A program made the translations under genes and the position numbers. Below, one piece after another: positions 46,028 through 58,652 of a stretch of DNA of 64,000 bases. Origin of the DNA: Ridgeia piscesae (Eukaryota; Annelida; Polychaeta; Sabellida; Siboglinidae); the NCBI GenBank assembly GCA_025642075.2, contig JAODUO010000649.1, positions 64,501 to 128,500 of the forward strand. Direction: 5' to 3'. How positions within the stretch are numbered: the first letter of the stretch is position 1; each line of letters starts with the position of its first letter. The notes under the pieces are model-generated. The model worked only from the letters and a program-made list of their open reading frames with translations, ran no database searches and had not been told where the DNA came from.

Positions 46028-49000
46028 CAGTGGTCCTTAGGCCTGGAGTGCTGAGCCTGGTGCTATCAGTCCCTGTGGCTGTTGGAGGGAGGGAGGGAGA
46101 GAGAGGGAGAGGGAGGCCAATCAGTGTCTGCCCTGTTATCTCCTCTGCATGAGCAGTGGGCGAGGCAGACTATGAGTATGAAATATAATACTGTGGCTGG
46201 GTGCACAGTGCACCAGACAACCTCGCAGGCAGTGCCTGTCTCCTCACCTCACACTATCCTCTTTCATAGTGTATCTTTATAGTGCCACTGCTACACACAC
46301 TTTTATATGGGCCTGCCCCATGAGTAGATATAGAGGAAACCACAAGTTGCCTGTCTGGAGATGTGTGCTAGGCCTGAGGGTTTAATGCGTCTGTGTTCGT
46401 GAACCGTGCATGAATGTGTGGGTTCATGCATAGATTATGGTCCAGACTTAAAACATAGATGACCCGTCATGCGTTTGTATTTTTTGGTTGCGATCAAGAT
46501 GAGTTCATCTTAGGGCAGAGTACTGTTTCACAATGTCACTGTCATCGTGTAGGTCAGTTTGATGTGAAACTGTACGTGACTGAACTGACGTGACCCACGA
46601 GGAATTTTCAAGTTTTTAGATAGACAACATCAAAGTTAGGCATTTACCTTTAAAATCGAGTAAAGGTCAGTCAGTTCCAAGTTGCATTAATCAACCTTTT
46701 TGTAAATTTTTCACGTTTTCAAAATAATGCAAAATACCAGTACTTTCACAGCATGCGTGTTTTGGCATTTCATGTATTTGTTCAGTGTATCTTACAGACT
46801 GACACATTATGACCCATCACACATGCATCAATACGCACGCACACTCCTGGTTCTTGTGATGACGCATCCTTGTCTTACTGACTTACGGGTGTTTTTTCAC
46901 ATGAACCGCTCGTGTTTGTCCCAGAAACTGTTTCTACGCAACAGCACCTTCTACTCACTGTGACTAATTGCCTGTGTATGTTGTACCTGCAAGTTCAGTT
47001 CAGAAGCAGGCAGATGGAGAAGAGTTGTGGCTGGCCACAGAAAGTTTGCTCTGCTTCGACAGAGTTAGATTATCATAATACATCGGTGCGCAACTGTATG
47101 AGGTGGCTTGTTCCACGTTTCATTTTGATCCCCATGATTTCAGCCTTACAATCAAAACATGGTAGTTGCGAGGTGTTGGTTACAATGCATCATCTATCAT
47201 CTATGTTCTGTTTTTGGTGCCTGGAAACATTAGCTTGCATTTGATTTATATCCGCATAAAAATATAACTATATTCCAACACTAAGCCTAAGTCCAATGCT
47301 TCTGATTCATCACAGGACAAAATGCATCCGCCACAAAGGCTAGATGAGTGTTTGGTTAAAATTCAGTGTTTACTGGTTTCCTGTGGGCTATAAATAGACC
47401 GATGCTGGTGACATCTAGGCAAGAGTGCATGTGTCGGATTTACTGATTGACAAAATATGATGTATTTAATTAGTCTATTGGCCTTGATGAAGTGTCGATG
47501 GTGTTGTTCGTCAACAGCGTACCTGTAATGAAATAGCGGTGTTGATGAATGAGCAAGTGTAGACCAGACTAGAAGTTTGATTAAGACGGTGACTGTAATG
47601 TGCTTTGACGGGTCTGCTGTGCTCGGCTGCTGCGGCAGCCTCAACGCCGCTAGTTCCGACCTGGGCTCCATGCCTTATCGCTGTAGATTTGATGGCATTT
47701 AGCGGTGTAGGATAGCCACTGGTTGCATCAGTGCATGTTTCTGTGGTTGTGTGTTTGCACGTGTCAGGGTGAGGCTGTGAGTGGTAATCATAGCCTCATA
47801 GGGGCTCCGGCTCCGTGTTCACAACCCCAGACTCCATCCGATCGGAGGACTGAGATTCTATTCAACAGGCTGCCATTTTGAAACTTGGGCTGCTTCGTTT
47901 ATCCCACTTTGCCTGTATTGTTTCGATAAGATGCTCACAGATATTTCTACATTGTGTGTGTTTGATTTTAATCACAGGAATTAACATTTCACGGGGGGGG
48001 GTAAATTATGTTGAACCAGTAGTTGGATTTGGCTAATCCTGGAGAAAGATGCTGTGAAAAACTTTGTAATCCTTCATAGCTTTAATGAGGGATAAAATGG
48101 AATGCATGTGAAAGTCCGTGGAATCTGTGTTGTTGGCGTGACTAAGATTGATTTACCTGGCACCATGAGGGTGGGTGGGTTCTGTATGTCAGTGCTTGCA
48201 GGCTACTTGCCTTTTGTTTTTTCTTACATAGCAAACATGGCAGGCCAGGCTAGTTCACTGTTCAACTTGGTTGTCTTGCCCAGTTTTGTGGTCAGGTTAT
48301 TCGGGCATATTACCTGCATTAAGTAGGTAAAACATGCACAACACTCAAAATGTATGCATTTTATACATTTGCTTAAAACCATTTAAAAAAAGGAATAAAT
48401 ATTATACCTGTCATATCTCGGTGTATTTATTAGGAATGTATATGCTATGCTACATGGCCTGTCAAAGATTTGACAGGTGAGATATTGAAGCAAGAACTAC
48501 CTTTGTAAATGTGTGTCGTTAAATGGGCTCTAGTTGCAGCCTCAGGTATAGACATGTGCAATTAGGTTGTCACAATTTACACACATCAACATTTGTCATT
48601 GCATTTCCAGTTTTCCACTTACACGTTCATAACAGTTGTACTTGTGTTATGTGTCTTGTCAACAACTGCAAGTGTAAACGTGGTCTCGTTACACCACTAT
48701 TCATTATACATGTACTATAATGTTACGTCAACATATTGCATAGACCCACTTTCGTGAACTGTCATGTACGGGGATAAAGTGATTTACGATGTCGATAGCT
48801 TACTGCATACACCGCATGTTCCAGATGTCGTGAGCATACACATAGATCTAGATATTTCATACAGAATAAAGCATATATTTTGTATCTAGGGGTACGCACA
48901 TGTGTAAACAAAGTGGATTCTGACCTGCATTCACTACACACAGACAGCAGCTGTATTATTAGACCTATGTTTCACAAAACAACCGAAGTTACTTAACACA

Positions 49001-50137
49001 TTATGCATGTAAACAACCACTTCACTACCACCCTAGCAATCAACATTTATTTGATTCTGTTTCAGTGTGGAGAGAGAGTGCACAATGTTTCACGCGAGAT
49101 CACTACTCCACTGAACACTTCCAAGCTGCACGCTACCCATGTGTAAGTAGGCGGATCACATGGTTAGTCATGTGACATGCCCCTTGGATTTCTCGAGTAG
49201 TTTAACCTTGTGCAGTGCCAGCAGTTTGTGTGGGTCTACCTAAAGTCGTGATCTTTGTACCACAGGAGGTGGACCTCTGTGACCTTAGATGCCTTGTTTT
49301 GTTGCCCATTACATCATGGTACCCGGGTACTACAGGACTGTGGGTGTCGTTACAAGCTCAAAAAGAAACTCATGTTTACAGCCAAACAATACACTAAATG
49401 AGATGGAGACTGTATGTGGCAAGAGTGTTTATAAACAGAACATTATTTTATTTGTTCACAACTATTGCAGGTGTGATCTTCAGGCTCAAACCATAAAGCA
49501 AACTTGTGCTAATTTTTAAGAAAATAAACTATCATGTTATCACGCTGGAACAAAAAACCTAAAAAATATGCATGTTTCATTAAATACACAATCTTGAAGT
49601 AAGTAGCTGCCCTTTTAATAAGGATAAGATAAGTATAAAGCTTTGTTCACCATTTTCAACATGCAGTGGTCATGTCAAGTATAGCTCCTTTTCACTGCTA
49701 CACATTGAAATGTTGGCAGTATTTGGTATCGGTAGATTGGGTTTCTATGCACTTGGATTATCGGACCGATGTCTTTGTTTAGATAGATCGAATAGCTGGA
49801 GTCACAACACATTGCTGGTGTCAATGGGCAGTAGCACTCAGCCAATGACTTTCACACACCAGATACAGTAGACATACACACTGTGTTGTTTGTGCCGTGT
49901 AAACTGAACATTTGTTTTAACAGAAGGTACATACTGCAAAATATGTGGTGCTACAACAGTAATTGGCCTATTGTCTCTATAATTGTCTCTATAATTGTCT
50001 CTGAAAATAGCAGTCGCTTATCCTGTGGTTTTAAGCTGTGAAATGTAATACTTTTCACTGCAGTGAAAGACGAATTCGTTAATTTCAGAATGATAGCGAT
50101 CAGTAGATTGATTCGGGTAATGTAGGTCACACCTCTG
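46028..50137. other. Long non-coding stretch
   Basis: No supported gene. A purine run (GGGAGGGAGGGAGAGAGAGG) at about 46087-46111 and a run of G at about 47994-48001 are the only simple repeats noted. Confidence 0.5.
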
Positions 50138-50138
50138 T

Positions 50139-50142
<4 letters not shown>

Positions 50143-50188
<46 letters not shown>
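50143..50188. repeat. (TA)n microsatellite
   Basis: Uninterrupted TA tract. Confidence 0.95.
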
Positions 50189-50193
<5 letters not shown>

Positions 50194-51529
50194 CCTAGTT
50201 AATATACTGACACATAGGATTCTAGCGATCAAATCAGTTTATCACAATATAATAAATTATGTCACCAAAATATATATACAACTGATGTTCAAGTTCACTT
50301 TGTATGTATGAAAAAAATTGCTTAGGTACAATATTAAAAAAATTTAATGAACTTTTCAAATAATTTTTTAGTCATCATGGAAACAATTAAAACTTCACTG
50401 ATCGAGTGCTTAAGTTTACTCTGTTCCAGTGACATTCTGGTTTCGAACGGTTTAAACTCACTGAGCGATGTGTCCTTTGTCCAGAAATTATACGTGATTA
50501 TCACGGCGACTTGTGAAAGAGATTCTACGAAATGCACTAATCAGATGAGGTGGTCGGAGCTTTTATATGTCAAACACTGGATGCGTTATTAATACAGTAG
50601 TTGTAAGGTAATTGTGGACTGGAACCGGAGCTTGCTTTTATGTAGTTAATCTACAATGACGAGTGTATTTATGGCGTTTATTGCCAAAAATGCAGACTAA
50701 GTGTTTGTGTGCTTGACTGAGTTAAGTAGGCAGGCTGTACTGTGAGAAATCTCCTGAGAGGTGTTATATTTAGGTACAGATGCTGATGTCCACCACACCC
50801 AGTTTTCACAATGAATTATTCATGTTCAGTGTCATGACGTGATTTCTGCATACAATTATTACAAAGACAGCAAATTAATGCTTGTTTTGCAAACTTACAT
50901 TGTAAGAAACAGTGGCTAAAATATATGGTAAGTGCAAAACACAACCTGTTTTATAGGGGTATTAATATTTGAAAAGTAGTCTGACTGACTGTTTTTCAGA
51001 GGTGTAAATATTTAAAACAACCCGGTCTGCTGGAGTTTTCTTTGGCTTTGGTGTGTTCTGTTATTTTATTGTCTTGTTATTAATCAAGGAGACCACAGTC
51101 ACCATGCCAATTTTAAATTTAGAATTGGCATAACATCTGTCTAGTATCTACTCCCAGAGTGGCTGAAACATAAACTATACCTTCAATGGACGTTATCAAT
51201 TCATGGAAACGTTTTGAAGAAATTTGAAACGTCACCCGCCCTCAAACATTAAACCTGTCCACTGCAACAACAGGTACTAAGACACACAGGTAACATTTTA
51301 ATTCACTCAGGTGTTTTCTTTGTTCACACCTGGAAGTATCCATCCAGCGCCTACACTGTCACATGACACGTGTCACATGACATCAGTGGCTTCCTCCTCT
51401 CAATCCATCATCGGTGTTACAGTGTAACCCAACCTGACCGACTTTCTGGCACACACATATGTGGTGAATATATAGGCCAAGGTACAGTGTCCACGTGTAA
51501 TTTGCATATACGTACAATGAAGTTAATTC
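50189..51529. other. No gene seen
   Basis: AT-rich and without recognisable coding sequence. Confidence 0.55.
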
Positions 51530-51805
51530 GAGCGAGAGAAACTGTTGTCTCAGCCGTGTGTCTAACGTGGTGGCCGGGCGTAGGAGTAGAAATCAATAGA
51601 ACGGACAGATGAATGCCGCTCGTCGCCGGCGTGTTGACGGTGTCGTGGTGCGTGATATGTCGTAATCAGGTCACCACGTCGCGTAATTACATCTCGACGC
51701 TGACGACTCTCGTCGCATCCTTGATGCCGCCTCGCTCCCTAAGCTCATGACGTCTGTCGTTTGCGTCATTGGTCATACTGGTCACATGACGTATGGCTTC
51801 ACGCG
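51530..51805. promoter_or_regulatory. CpG-rich patch with CRE-like sites
   Basis: In a region almost free of CpG, about 270 bp carries dense CpGs (CTCGTCGCCGGCGTG, CACGTCGCGTAATTAC, CTCGACGCTGACGACTCTCG), ATGACGTC and CACATGACGTAT. No open frame fits. Possibly an enhancer or promoter; inference only. Confidence 0.35.
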
Positions 51806-53138
51806 ACATCTGTTAGATTTGTATTACCGTCTTCATACCTCATTGTCACCCAGTTGTTTTTGTGCACTAGTATTTGTTCACTTTTATTAAAGGTTATTAA
51901 TATAACCCACTAGATTCTAGAATGTTTTGGACAAAAGCTGAACTTTTAATTTATAGCAAATTTGGAAAGCAGGTTTGTACATGTCCTGTTCTTATCCTAT
52001 TTATAGAAATTTTTGAATGCATTTACCACCCTGTATTAAAGGTATATAGAAATAAATACACAATATTGACAATAAAAAGCTTGCATATTAAAAATGATAA
52101 CATCCTTATCTGCCTTTAAAAACAAGATATTTATTATTGTGATAACATTTAGAACTTTTCTGCAGCAAAGGCAAAATAGAATTACTCATGTGATGTCTTA
52201 GCACTATTGTAATTAAACAATTTTTCCATAAATACACATGCATAAAGCAGAAGTTATTTTATGTAATAAAAAAGAGCTTTTGATTTTTTTACCAAACATG
52301 GTTTAGTTAATAACTTATGAAGTGGTAATGTTTTTGTATAAGCAGCAATGATTTTGAAGGGGGAAAAAACAGGCAGATATTTCAATGTGTCAACCTATAT
52401 ATCCAATGCATACTCAAATGTAGAGTCAGTGCATAATTTAATTCATATCTAGTCAAAGCACTTTATATAATATTATACACATTATTCCCTGGCAGACCTG
52501 TTCAGTCGAACATTATCTGACTTCTCTGGTAAGCATTCAGCCATACTGGATTATTGCTGACTAGGTGGTCATTCAAGGGTTGTGCTCGGAGGGATGTTTC
52601 TAAGGATCTGGGTATAGTTATATTAAAAAAAAAGTAAAAATATACATATTTTAAAATGGTTTTAGTTATTTTAATATGGACCCAATGATATCCTTATTGT
52701 TTTGGGCTACAGGAGTAGAAGCGCCTGTTGTTAGGTAATATTGCTGGACATCATACATAATGGATATGTTCATTCCTCCGGGAGCCCATCTGCAATGCAG
52801 AATGTTCCTTCACCTTTAGATTAGCCGGCAGCCTACCTGCCAGACCCTTCTCAGTGACTGACCACCACGAATAAAGGTTAGAGTGTTTACATTGAAATAT
52901 TTTCTCACCGAACACCACTGTTTTTGTTGCTTCCGGCTAGATGGATAAAAATGGGGTGATAAAGCTTTGATGTAAAGATGTGTTTTCTACAGAAACAGGA
53001 GGTTCAGTGCTTGTTACTGGTAGACTCATAGATCACTGCTGACCACTGCCGTGGTGTAATCTTTGTCTCCGCCCTAGTGCGTGTTGTAATAACTTACTGC
53101 AGAATGTCAAAGGTGGTCATTATGAAACTTGGCTGTTT
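51806..53138. other. No gene seen, SINE fragment inside
   Basis: Apart from the SINE fragment at 52451-52580, nothing recognised. Confidence 0.55.
52451..52580 (-). mobile_element. SINE 3' fragment, reverse orientation
   Basis: On the - strand: GGCTGAATGCTTACCAGAGA, then CGACTGAACAGGTCTGCCAG, then AAAGTGCTTTGACT. This is the same order as in the two full SINE copies (GGCTGGATGCTTCCCAGAGA, ATTGAACAGGTCTGTCAG, AAAGCGCTTAGC). The tRNA-like head is missing. Confidence 0.75.
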
Positions 53139-53310
53139 TTGCCGCTGCTGTTTTGTTCCGTTGCCGTGGCTGCGTTCATGTGTCGTCGTCATGATGGCAG
53201 CTCTTTTTGGTTTCCTTGGCTGCAGTCCTCGCCGGTCGTCATGACTACAGTTCTGTTGTTTCCCTTAGCGACATTCCTGTGCGGTTGTCGTGGCTACTGC
53301 ATACTTTTTG
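53139..53310. repeat. Degenerate ~50 bp tandem repeat, about 3.5 units
   Basis: Recurring block (T/G)GTCGTCATGA(T/C)xxCAG(C/T)TCT ... CTT(G/A)GC(T/G)(G/A)CA(G/T)TCCT, units starting about 53139, 53182, 53233 and 53281, diverged by point changes. Confidence 0.55.
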
Positions 53311-54248
53311 GTGTGTGTTCCATTAAGCCACTGCAATAATCTTGTGTCCCTAGATTTTACAACACGTGGCTTGAATTTCATATGAAACAAGATTTATACC
53401 ATCAACAGCCTGTAATATCCTGCAAATCTGATGGGTCATTAAACATATTTAGAGGCCTAACAATCTCAACAAGCTGCTGCATCATCTTGTGATTTTAATG
53501 ATGTTTACATACTATAATAAGTGATTAACTTTTGTCGGCTTATTTGTTTGTATGTGTGCAAACATCATGCGTACAACATCACACGATGTTGACGACTACA
53601 AGAGCCTTTTGTTGAAGTAGTTAGACCATTTACCTGTCTGTAATGACGTTAGGGTCAGGTCAGAGACCCAGGTACAGGTAGTTCAACGTTCGGCACTGAT
53701 ACTTTGTAAAGGATTGATGATGGAGAGAAACGCAGCACCCAGGTTGTGCATCCAGTTACCAAACTTGATCTATTTCTGCAACTGAAAAAAACTTGTTTTA
53801 TGATATTTCGGTAAGGACTGCTGCAATTTCATTGTAATAAGACCTTATTATTGGAATTGTCAGCTCACTGAGATGCCAGTGTGAGCAGTTCCAATTTACC
53901 TTGCTCAAAAATCAGGGTAAATTGTTATAATATGTTGTAATAGTTCAGTAGCGTGTTCCATTCATATGCTTTTATTTACATATTTATGGAATTTTCGTAT
54001 ATAAGACAAAATGCATGAAAAACTATATTGTATAATTTGCGTATTGGCCACTGCAACCTCACTATAATGATTGCACAGCACTCTCTAATATGACGAGTTC
54101 ATTGCTTAACTTAACAAGAAACAAATCTACAAACAATTCATAACAAGAACTTGTATAATTTGCATATGTCATTCAGTGAGCGTACTGCACTCTAATACGA
54201 CCAGTTGGTTGCTTACTAAGACCGCTGTTCGCTGTTACAGAGTTGTAG
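53311..54248. other. Non-coding, probably intron of the following gene
   Basis: No feature recognised; ends in CTGTTACAGAGTTGTAG. Confidence 0.5.
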
Positions 54249-54591
54249 CAGGCTGCTGACGCTGCCAAGACGGAGTGCCTAGAGGCGGGCGGTGAGCAGG
54301 GCGACAGCTTCCACCCCCCGGGGCGGCAGTGCTTGCCCCACGGTGGCGACACGTCTATGCTGAAGGAGGTGAAGGGGGGAGCAGGCACGCCCGGCTCAGT
54401 GACAGGGGGCTCAGGGGCAGGGGGCGATGGTCACATCAAGACCAAAGCAGGGGCTATGAAGGAGGAGGGCGGGGCGATGAAGGAGGAACCAGGGGAGAGG
54501 GTGGATCAGGGCATCAAGGAGGATCCCGAGGGTGATGCCGGACCACCCCAACCACTGCAGAATGGCCAGCTAGAGGGTGGTTACAATACAG
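54249..54591 (+). CDS. Exon of an unidentified protein rich in SUMO-like KxE motifs
   Basis: Open throughout from a TAGCAG acceptor to CAATACAG|GTAGGA: QAADAAKTECLEAGG, then HPPGRQCLPHGGDTSMLKEV, a Gly-rich stretch, HIKTKAGAMKEEGGAMKEEP, DQGIKEDPEGDAGPPQPLQN and QLEGGYNT. GC-rich unlike its flanks. Several psi-K-x-E/D motifs (MKEE twice, IKED, and IKTE in the next exon) are typical of disordered, SUMO-modified linkers in transcription co-regulators; the segment before the CBP/p300 bromodomain is one known example. I do not recognise the protein. Ends one base into a codon, matching the next exon. Confidence 0.6.
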
Positions 54592-54677
54592 GTAGGAGAC
54601 TTATGTTACCTTTGTTACACTTGTAGAATGATTACAGGTGTAATGTTGTTACACATGTTGCAGTGTTATAAAAATAA

Positions 54678-54733
54678 AAATATTTCCTGTTCTTGTTCCT
54701 GTTACAAAATAGGAACAAGAACAGGAAGTATTT
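54678..54733. other. 23 bp near-perfect hairpin in an intron
   Basis: Arms AAATATTTCCTGTTCTTGTT+CCT (54678-54700) and its inverse (54711-54733), with one G-U pair and a 10 nt loop GTTACAAAAT, 86 bp after the exon's donor. Confidence 0.85.
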
Positions 54734-56564
54734 CTTTGTCCTAAACATATAATACAACAAAAGTGACTGTTTTGAAACAAAATACCAAACAATGTAATGA
54801 AGAATCATGCGTAAAAAATCAAAGTGGTTAGTTTATAATGCATGGTATGTTAAACTTAATGTTATGCATACGGCAGTATTATACACACTATTCAGTCATA
54901 CACATGTAGTGTGTTAGACACTGTGTTACACATATATAGCAATGTTACACATGTACAGTAATACACACATAACAGTGCTACATACATATTAGTGTTACGC
55001 ATGTACCGATATTGCACATGTAGGCATTATGTCTGTAACCTTATAATAATAATAATAATGTAATAGCATTTTTCTGTGCCATAAATCTAGTAATTATAAC
55101 CATTCAGAGGCGCACTACAGCACTTTAAAGATTTCCTTTAAAAGCAACCTTGTTACACTTACACAAGTTACAATTGTAGCGTCATTGTCGAGACAGTGGA
55201 CACTATCTGAGCATGTCAACCTTGCGACAGCCTCCGTCACTTAAACACCAGACCCACTGGTGCTGTGGGCCTAATTAAATACTTTTCCCTTTTGGCTGCT
55301 GGGTGAGCTTCAATTATCACCTGGCACGTGTGCATTCTACAGAAGGATGTGACCCGGCAGTGTCATCAATCTATCAGGTCCCCTGTCATTTAATCCCACC
55401 AGGCACAGTCATATTACCACCACTATAGGTCATGATGGCCTCATCTTGCAAACCTGGAATGTCGTAAAATTTAAAACATATATTTTTCACTGTGGCCACA
55501 AACACGGTAATCTGTTCGCAAACGCCACGACAGTTGGTTCAGATTACGGATGCACTCTTTAGTAGAGATAACATTTGTGATTGCGTAATATTAAAGAACA
55601 GAGAAGGAAGAAATCTGGATGCAGGAATACCTGAGAATTAAAAATACAGCTGTAGTTGGAGCAGACTGAAATAGGCAAGTCGTGTAGAGAGAATGAATAA
55701 GGAGAGAGTTTGGGGAACAGAAGAAGGAGATAAGGAACACCAGAGAGAAATTGTGAAGACTTATCCCAAGAGGGTAGGGAAGAATGGAGGGTGTGTGAAT
55801 ATGGCGGTGGGTTGTCATAGGTGGGTCATTGAAGTTGCAGAAAATTACAGAAGCGATATGGTACCAGCTCGCAAAGGTGGAAGGTGGTGATTCTCCAATC
55901 AGTGTGTCATAGTGGTACATTGTGTCATCGAGTCAACATGTACAGCTGCCTTTGTCAGAGTCAGAGCGTCGAATGATCAGGTGGTTTTTCTGGCCCATGC
56001 AAACATTTTGCACAGACATGCTAGGCTGGTTGTACACAGCATATAGATTCATGCATGTACACTAATATACATGTGCACATGTGTGTTTTTTTCCCAAGTA
56101 GTTGCATACATGTTTGCACATGTACAAATTAATCTGCACGTGTTGGATCAAAGGCTTATAGTTCACCTCGTGACCAATGGGTGATATATCTGAACACCAT
56201 GTGGCGACATAGCCAGTCATTTCACAACAGTGCTACAGAACTTGCCTACTCAAGATTTACCAGACGATGCTATGTCCATAACTCTGTACCTCAGCACTGG
56301 GCACGTCGGAAAGAAGTTGGAATTGTGTGTATGATGAAGACGCTAAATGAGGTTCTATCTGGAGTGTGTGTGTGTGAATAAGCACATACACTGTACTACA
56401 AATTGACCCTACCCAGGGCACTCCTACTACTTGTGGTCTGTGATGGATGCACGATCTTTTTATGCCGGTTAATAGGAGCCACATAAACACACAGAACATA
56501 ATGCTAGAAAATTGAGCATGCACACATGCTTGCTTGCATGTGCACGCAATTATTGACACTTATA
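54734..56564. other. Intron, no gene seen
   Basis: Degenerate GTTACACATGTA-like repeats recur at about 54890-55030. A segment at about 55190-55450 is less AT-rich (TCACCTGGCACGTGTGC) but not coding. Confidence 0.5.
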
Positions 56565-56565
56565 G

Positions 56566-56910
56566 TGACGTGCACGCCAAGAAATAAATGATGTAGTGGA
56601 GCAAATTCTTGGAATGGTTACAGCCACGTCTCTTTCTGTCCACATTGATTTTGCAATATCTGCCTCACTGTTTGTCTTTCATGAATATAGCCTTGACTTT
56701 GGAGATAAGTGCCATTTAAAAATTGTGACCCGTAAAGAATCTGACCATCTAGACGTATTTAAAAAAAAACGTGAACCATCCCAAATTAGTCCATGGGATC
56801 ACATACAAATTTTCAGCCTCATGCACGGAAAACTGAAGGATACAATTTTTTTGGCAGATAAGTACCATTTTGAACTTATGGCCCTTGCAAGATCATGGGT
56901 GAATTTGTAA
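56566..56910 (+). CDS. Unrecognised ORF of about 114 codons
   Basis: Open from just after a TGA: RARQEINDVVEQILGMVT, SVHIDFAISASLFVFHEY, SLDFGDKCHLKIVTRKESD, KREPSQISPWDHIQIFSLMH and DKYHFELMALARSWVNL to TAA. Amino-acid composition looks protein-like, but there is no clear start codon context, no splice logic and no family I know. It may be an exon, a transposon relic or chance. Confidence 0.25.
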
Positions 56911-57496
56911 AATTCTTAATACATGCAAAACTAACAGACGTGGGTCAACAGAAAAAACAAAAGGCAAAACAGACAGACACTGAGACAGGTGGTGGAGAAC
57001 TGTGCTTTTAATAAACTTACCATTTCGTTATAATAACGTGTCTTTAAACCTCTAGTTTTGGGGCCAGTAACATCAACAATATCACATACCCAAAAATTTC
57101 CCTACAATTAGATACATGTTCTAAATTAATATACATCAACCGTACATTTAAAATTGCTCTTTCACTGATCTGGCAGAAAAAGAAATCCACAATACTGTTT
57201 CTGTTTATAGACAATACTGTCATTATTTCTAGGTCGCATTTGTGTGAGAAGCAGAGAATGTTTTGTGTGGCCTTCATGTAAATAATGTTTTTGGTTGCAT
57301 GGCCGTAGTGACGCTGATTGTGATGCTAATGAAATGCACGTGTACACAGGGCTTTGCTAGTATTGATCTAAGACTTAAGCGGTGTCGACAGTTTGGGTGT
57401 CTCCTGGGCCTTCCTTTATTGTGCGCGCGGCAAAATTCTGGGAATTGTTTTGTCTCTTGGGTGTGTGGCACTGACGGCCAACTTGTTTGATTGCAG
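56911..57496. other. Intron, no gene seen
   Basis: Ends TTTGATTGCAG, the acceptor of the next exon. Confidence 0.5.
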
Positions 57497-57547
57497 TCGA
57501 CGAAATTAAAACTGAGAAGGGAAGAACAGGAACTCCTCTCCACACAG
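57497..57547 (+). CDS. 51 bp exon of the same unidentified protein
   Basis: Two bases (TC) complete the Val codon begun with G in the exon ending at 54591, then DEIKTEKGRTGTPLHT, one base, and GTAGGG. Phase (1 in, 1 out) fits exactly, and IKTE continues the psi-K-x-E pattern. As its length is a multiple of three it could be skipped without frameshift. No further exon was found to the window end. Confidence 0.5.
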
Positions 57548-58652
57548 GTAGGGACGTTGTCTCTTCACGCGATGTCGGTGACGGTTTTGAGTGGTCGTCA
57601 CTTTGTTTTGTGTGATTAAGAAATAGACTGACTTTGGAGCAAATGGTGAAACTTGTGCGACATTTCGGTCCAGGTACAACAGGTCTTGTTTATACAATGT
57701 GGATGTGACGCACCTCAAATTATGTAGATGGGGCAACATTTGCTCTAAAGCCAGCTTATTTCTTGCGGTCAAATGGAGTCTTGGAAAGGTGAACAATACG
57801 TTTCATATGAGTGGTCATTGATTTTATTGTTGACGTATATTTGATGACCGCATACTAATTCTTATACCTCCTCCTTAATTAATACTTCAATATTTTGAGT
57901 GTTTCAGACCGGAAGTCATGTGTTGGTATATAACAGTGTTATAATAAAATTATGGAACATGCAAAGGATCTATATAATAACAAACTTATAACAAAAAACT
58001 AAACAATAATGACAAACTTCACAAAATCTTGTAATGTTGACGAGTATAATTTACAATGACTATATTGTGGGTAATTTATGGTTATGCAGTCCACAGGCAA
58101 CTGACTTTTATAATTAATACATGTCTTGACCCTTTCTTCCTTGTGTGTGTTATGTACTAATGAAAATGTTGACTATTGTGACGACCCCTTAGTCATGGTT
58201 GAGGTGGGTGTGTTCAGTTTGGGTCTGCAGTTAGGGGTGTTTTGTGACATCCAGGCATCCTGAGTTCCGTGACTTGCCTGCTTGTAGCTGGAGGTTTCGC
58301 GTCTTCTGGATGTACTTGTCTCGTGTTAATTCTGCCATAAGGGTCTGTTACGTAACATGTGCGTCTCTTGCTTATAGCAATTGGAATGTGTTTCGGAATC
58401 TTTGCAGTGACTAAGGAAGTTTATGTACTCCAGGGTCCCTAAGACTCCCTATATACAGAGAAGTCCACATGTGACGTGTTCTAACGAAATGAGTTGTATG
58501 TCAGCGAACTTGATTTTGAGAAAACACTGCATAAACATGCAACGATGATTTCCGACGATTTTGACTTTGTCATCAAAGTATACTTGGATATCTTTTCTGC
58601 TAATTGGCAATGCTTATTTGTCATTTATATTATTATTTAATACATTTCAGAA
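57548..58652. other. Intron, no gene seen
   Basis: A single partial relative of the following repeat (TACTCCAGGGTCCC...CAGAGAAGTCCAC) lies at about 58426-58469. Confidence 0.55.

Noticed and set aside
47363..47671. 102-codon - strand frame
   Set aside because: No similarity, splice logic or codon pattern that supports a gene.
57504..57796. - strand frames over the 51 bp exon
   Set aside because: The + strand exon has matching phase with 54591 and the KxE pattern; the - strand frames have no support.
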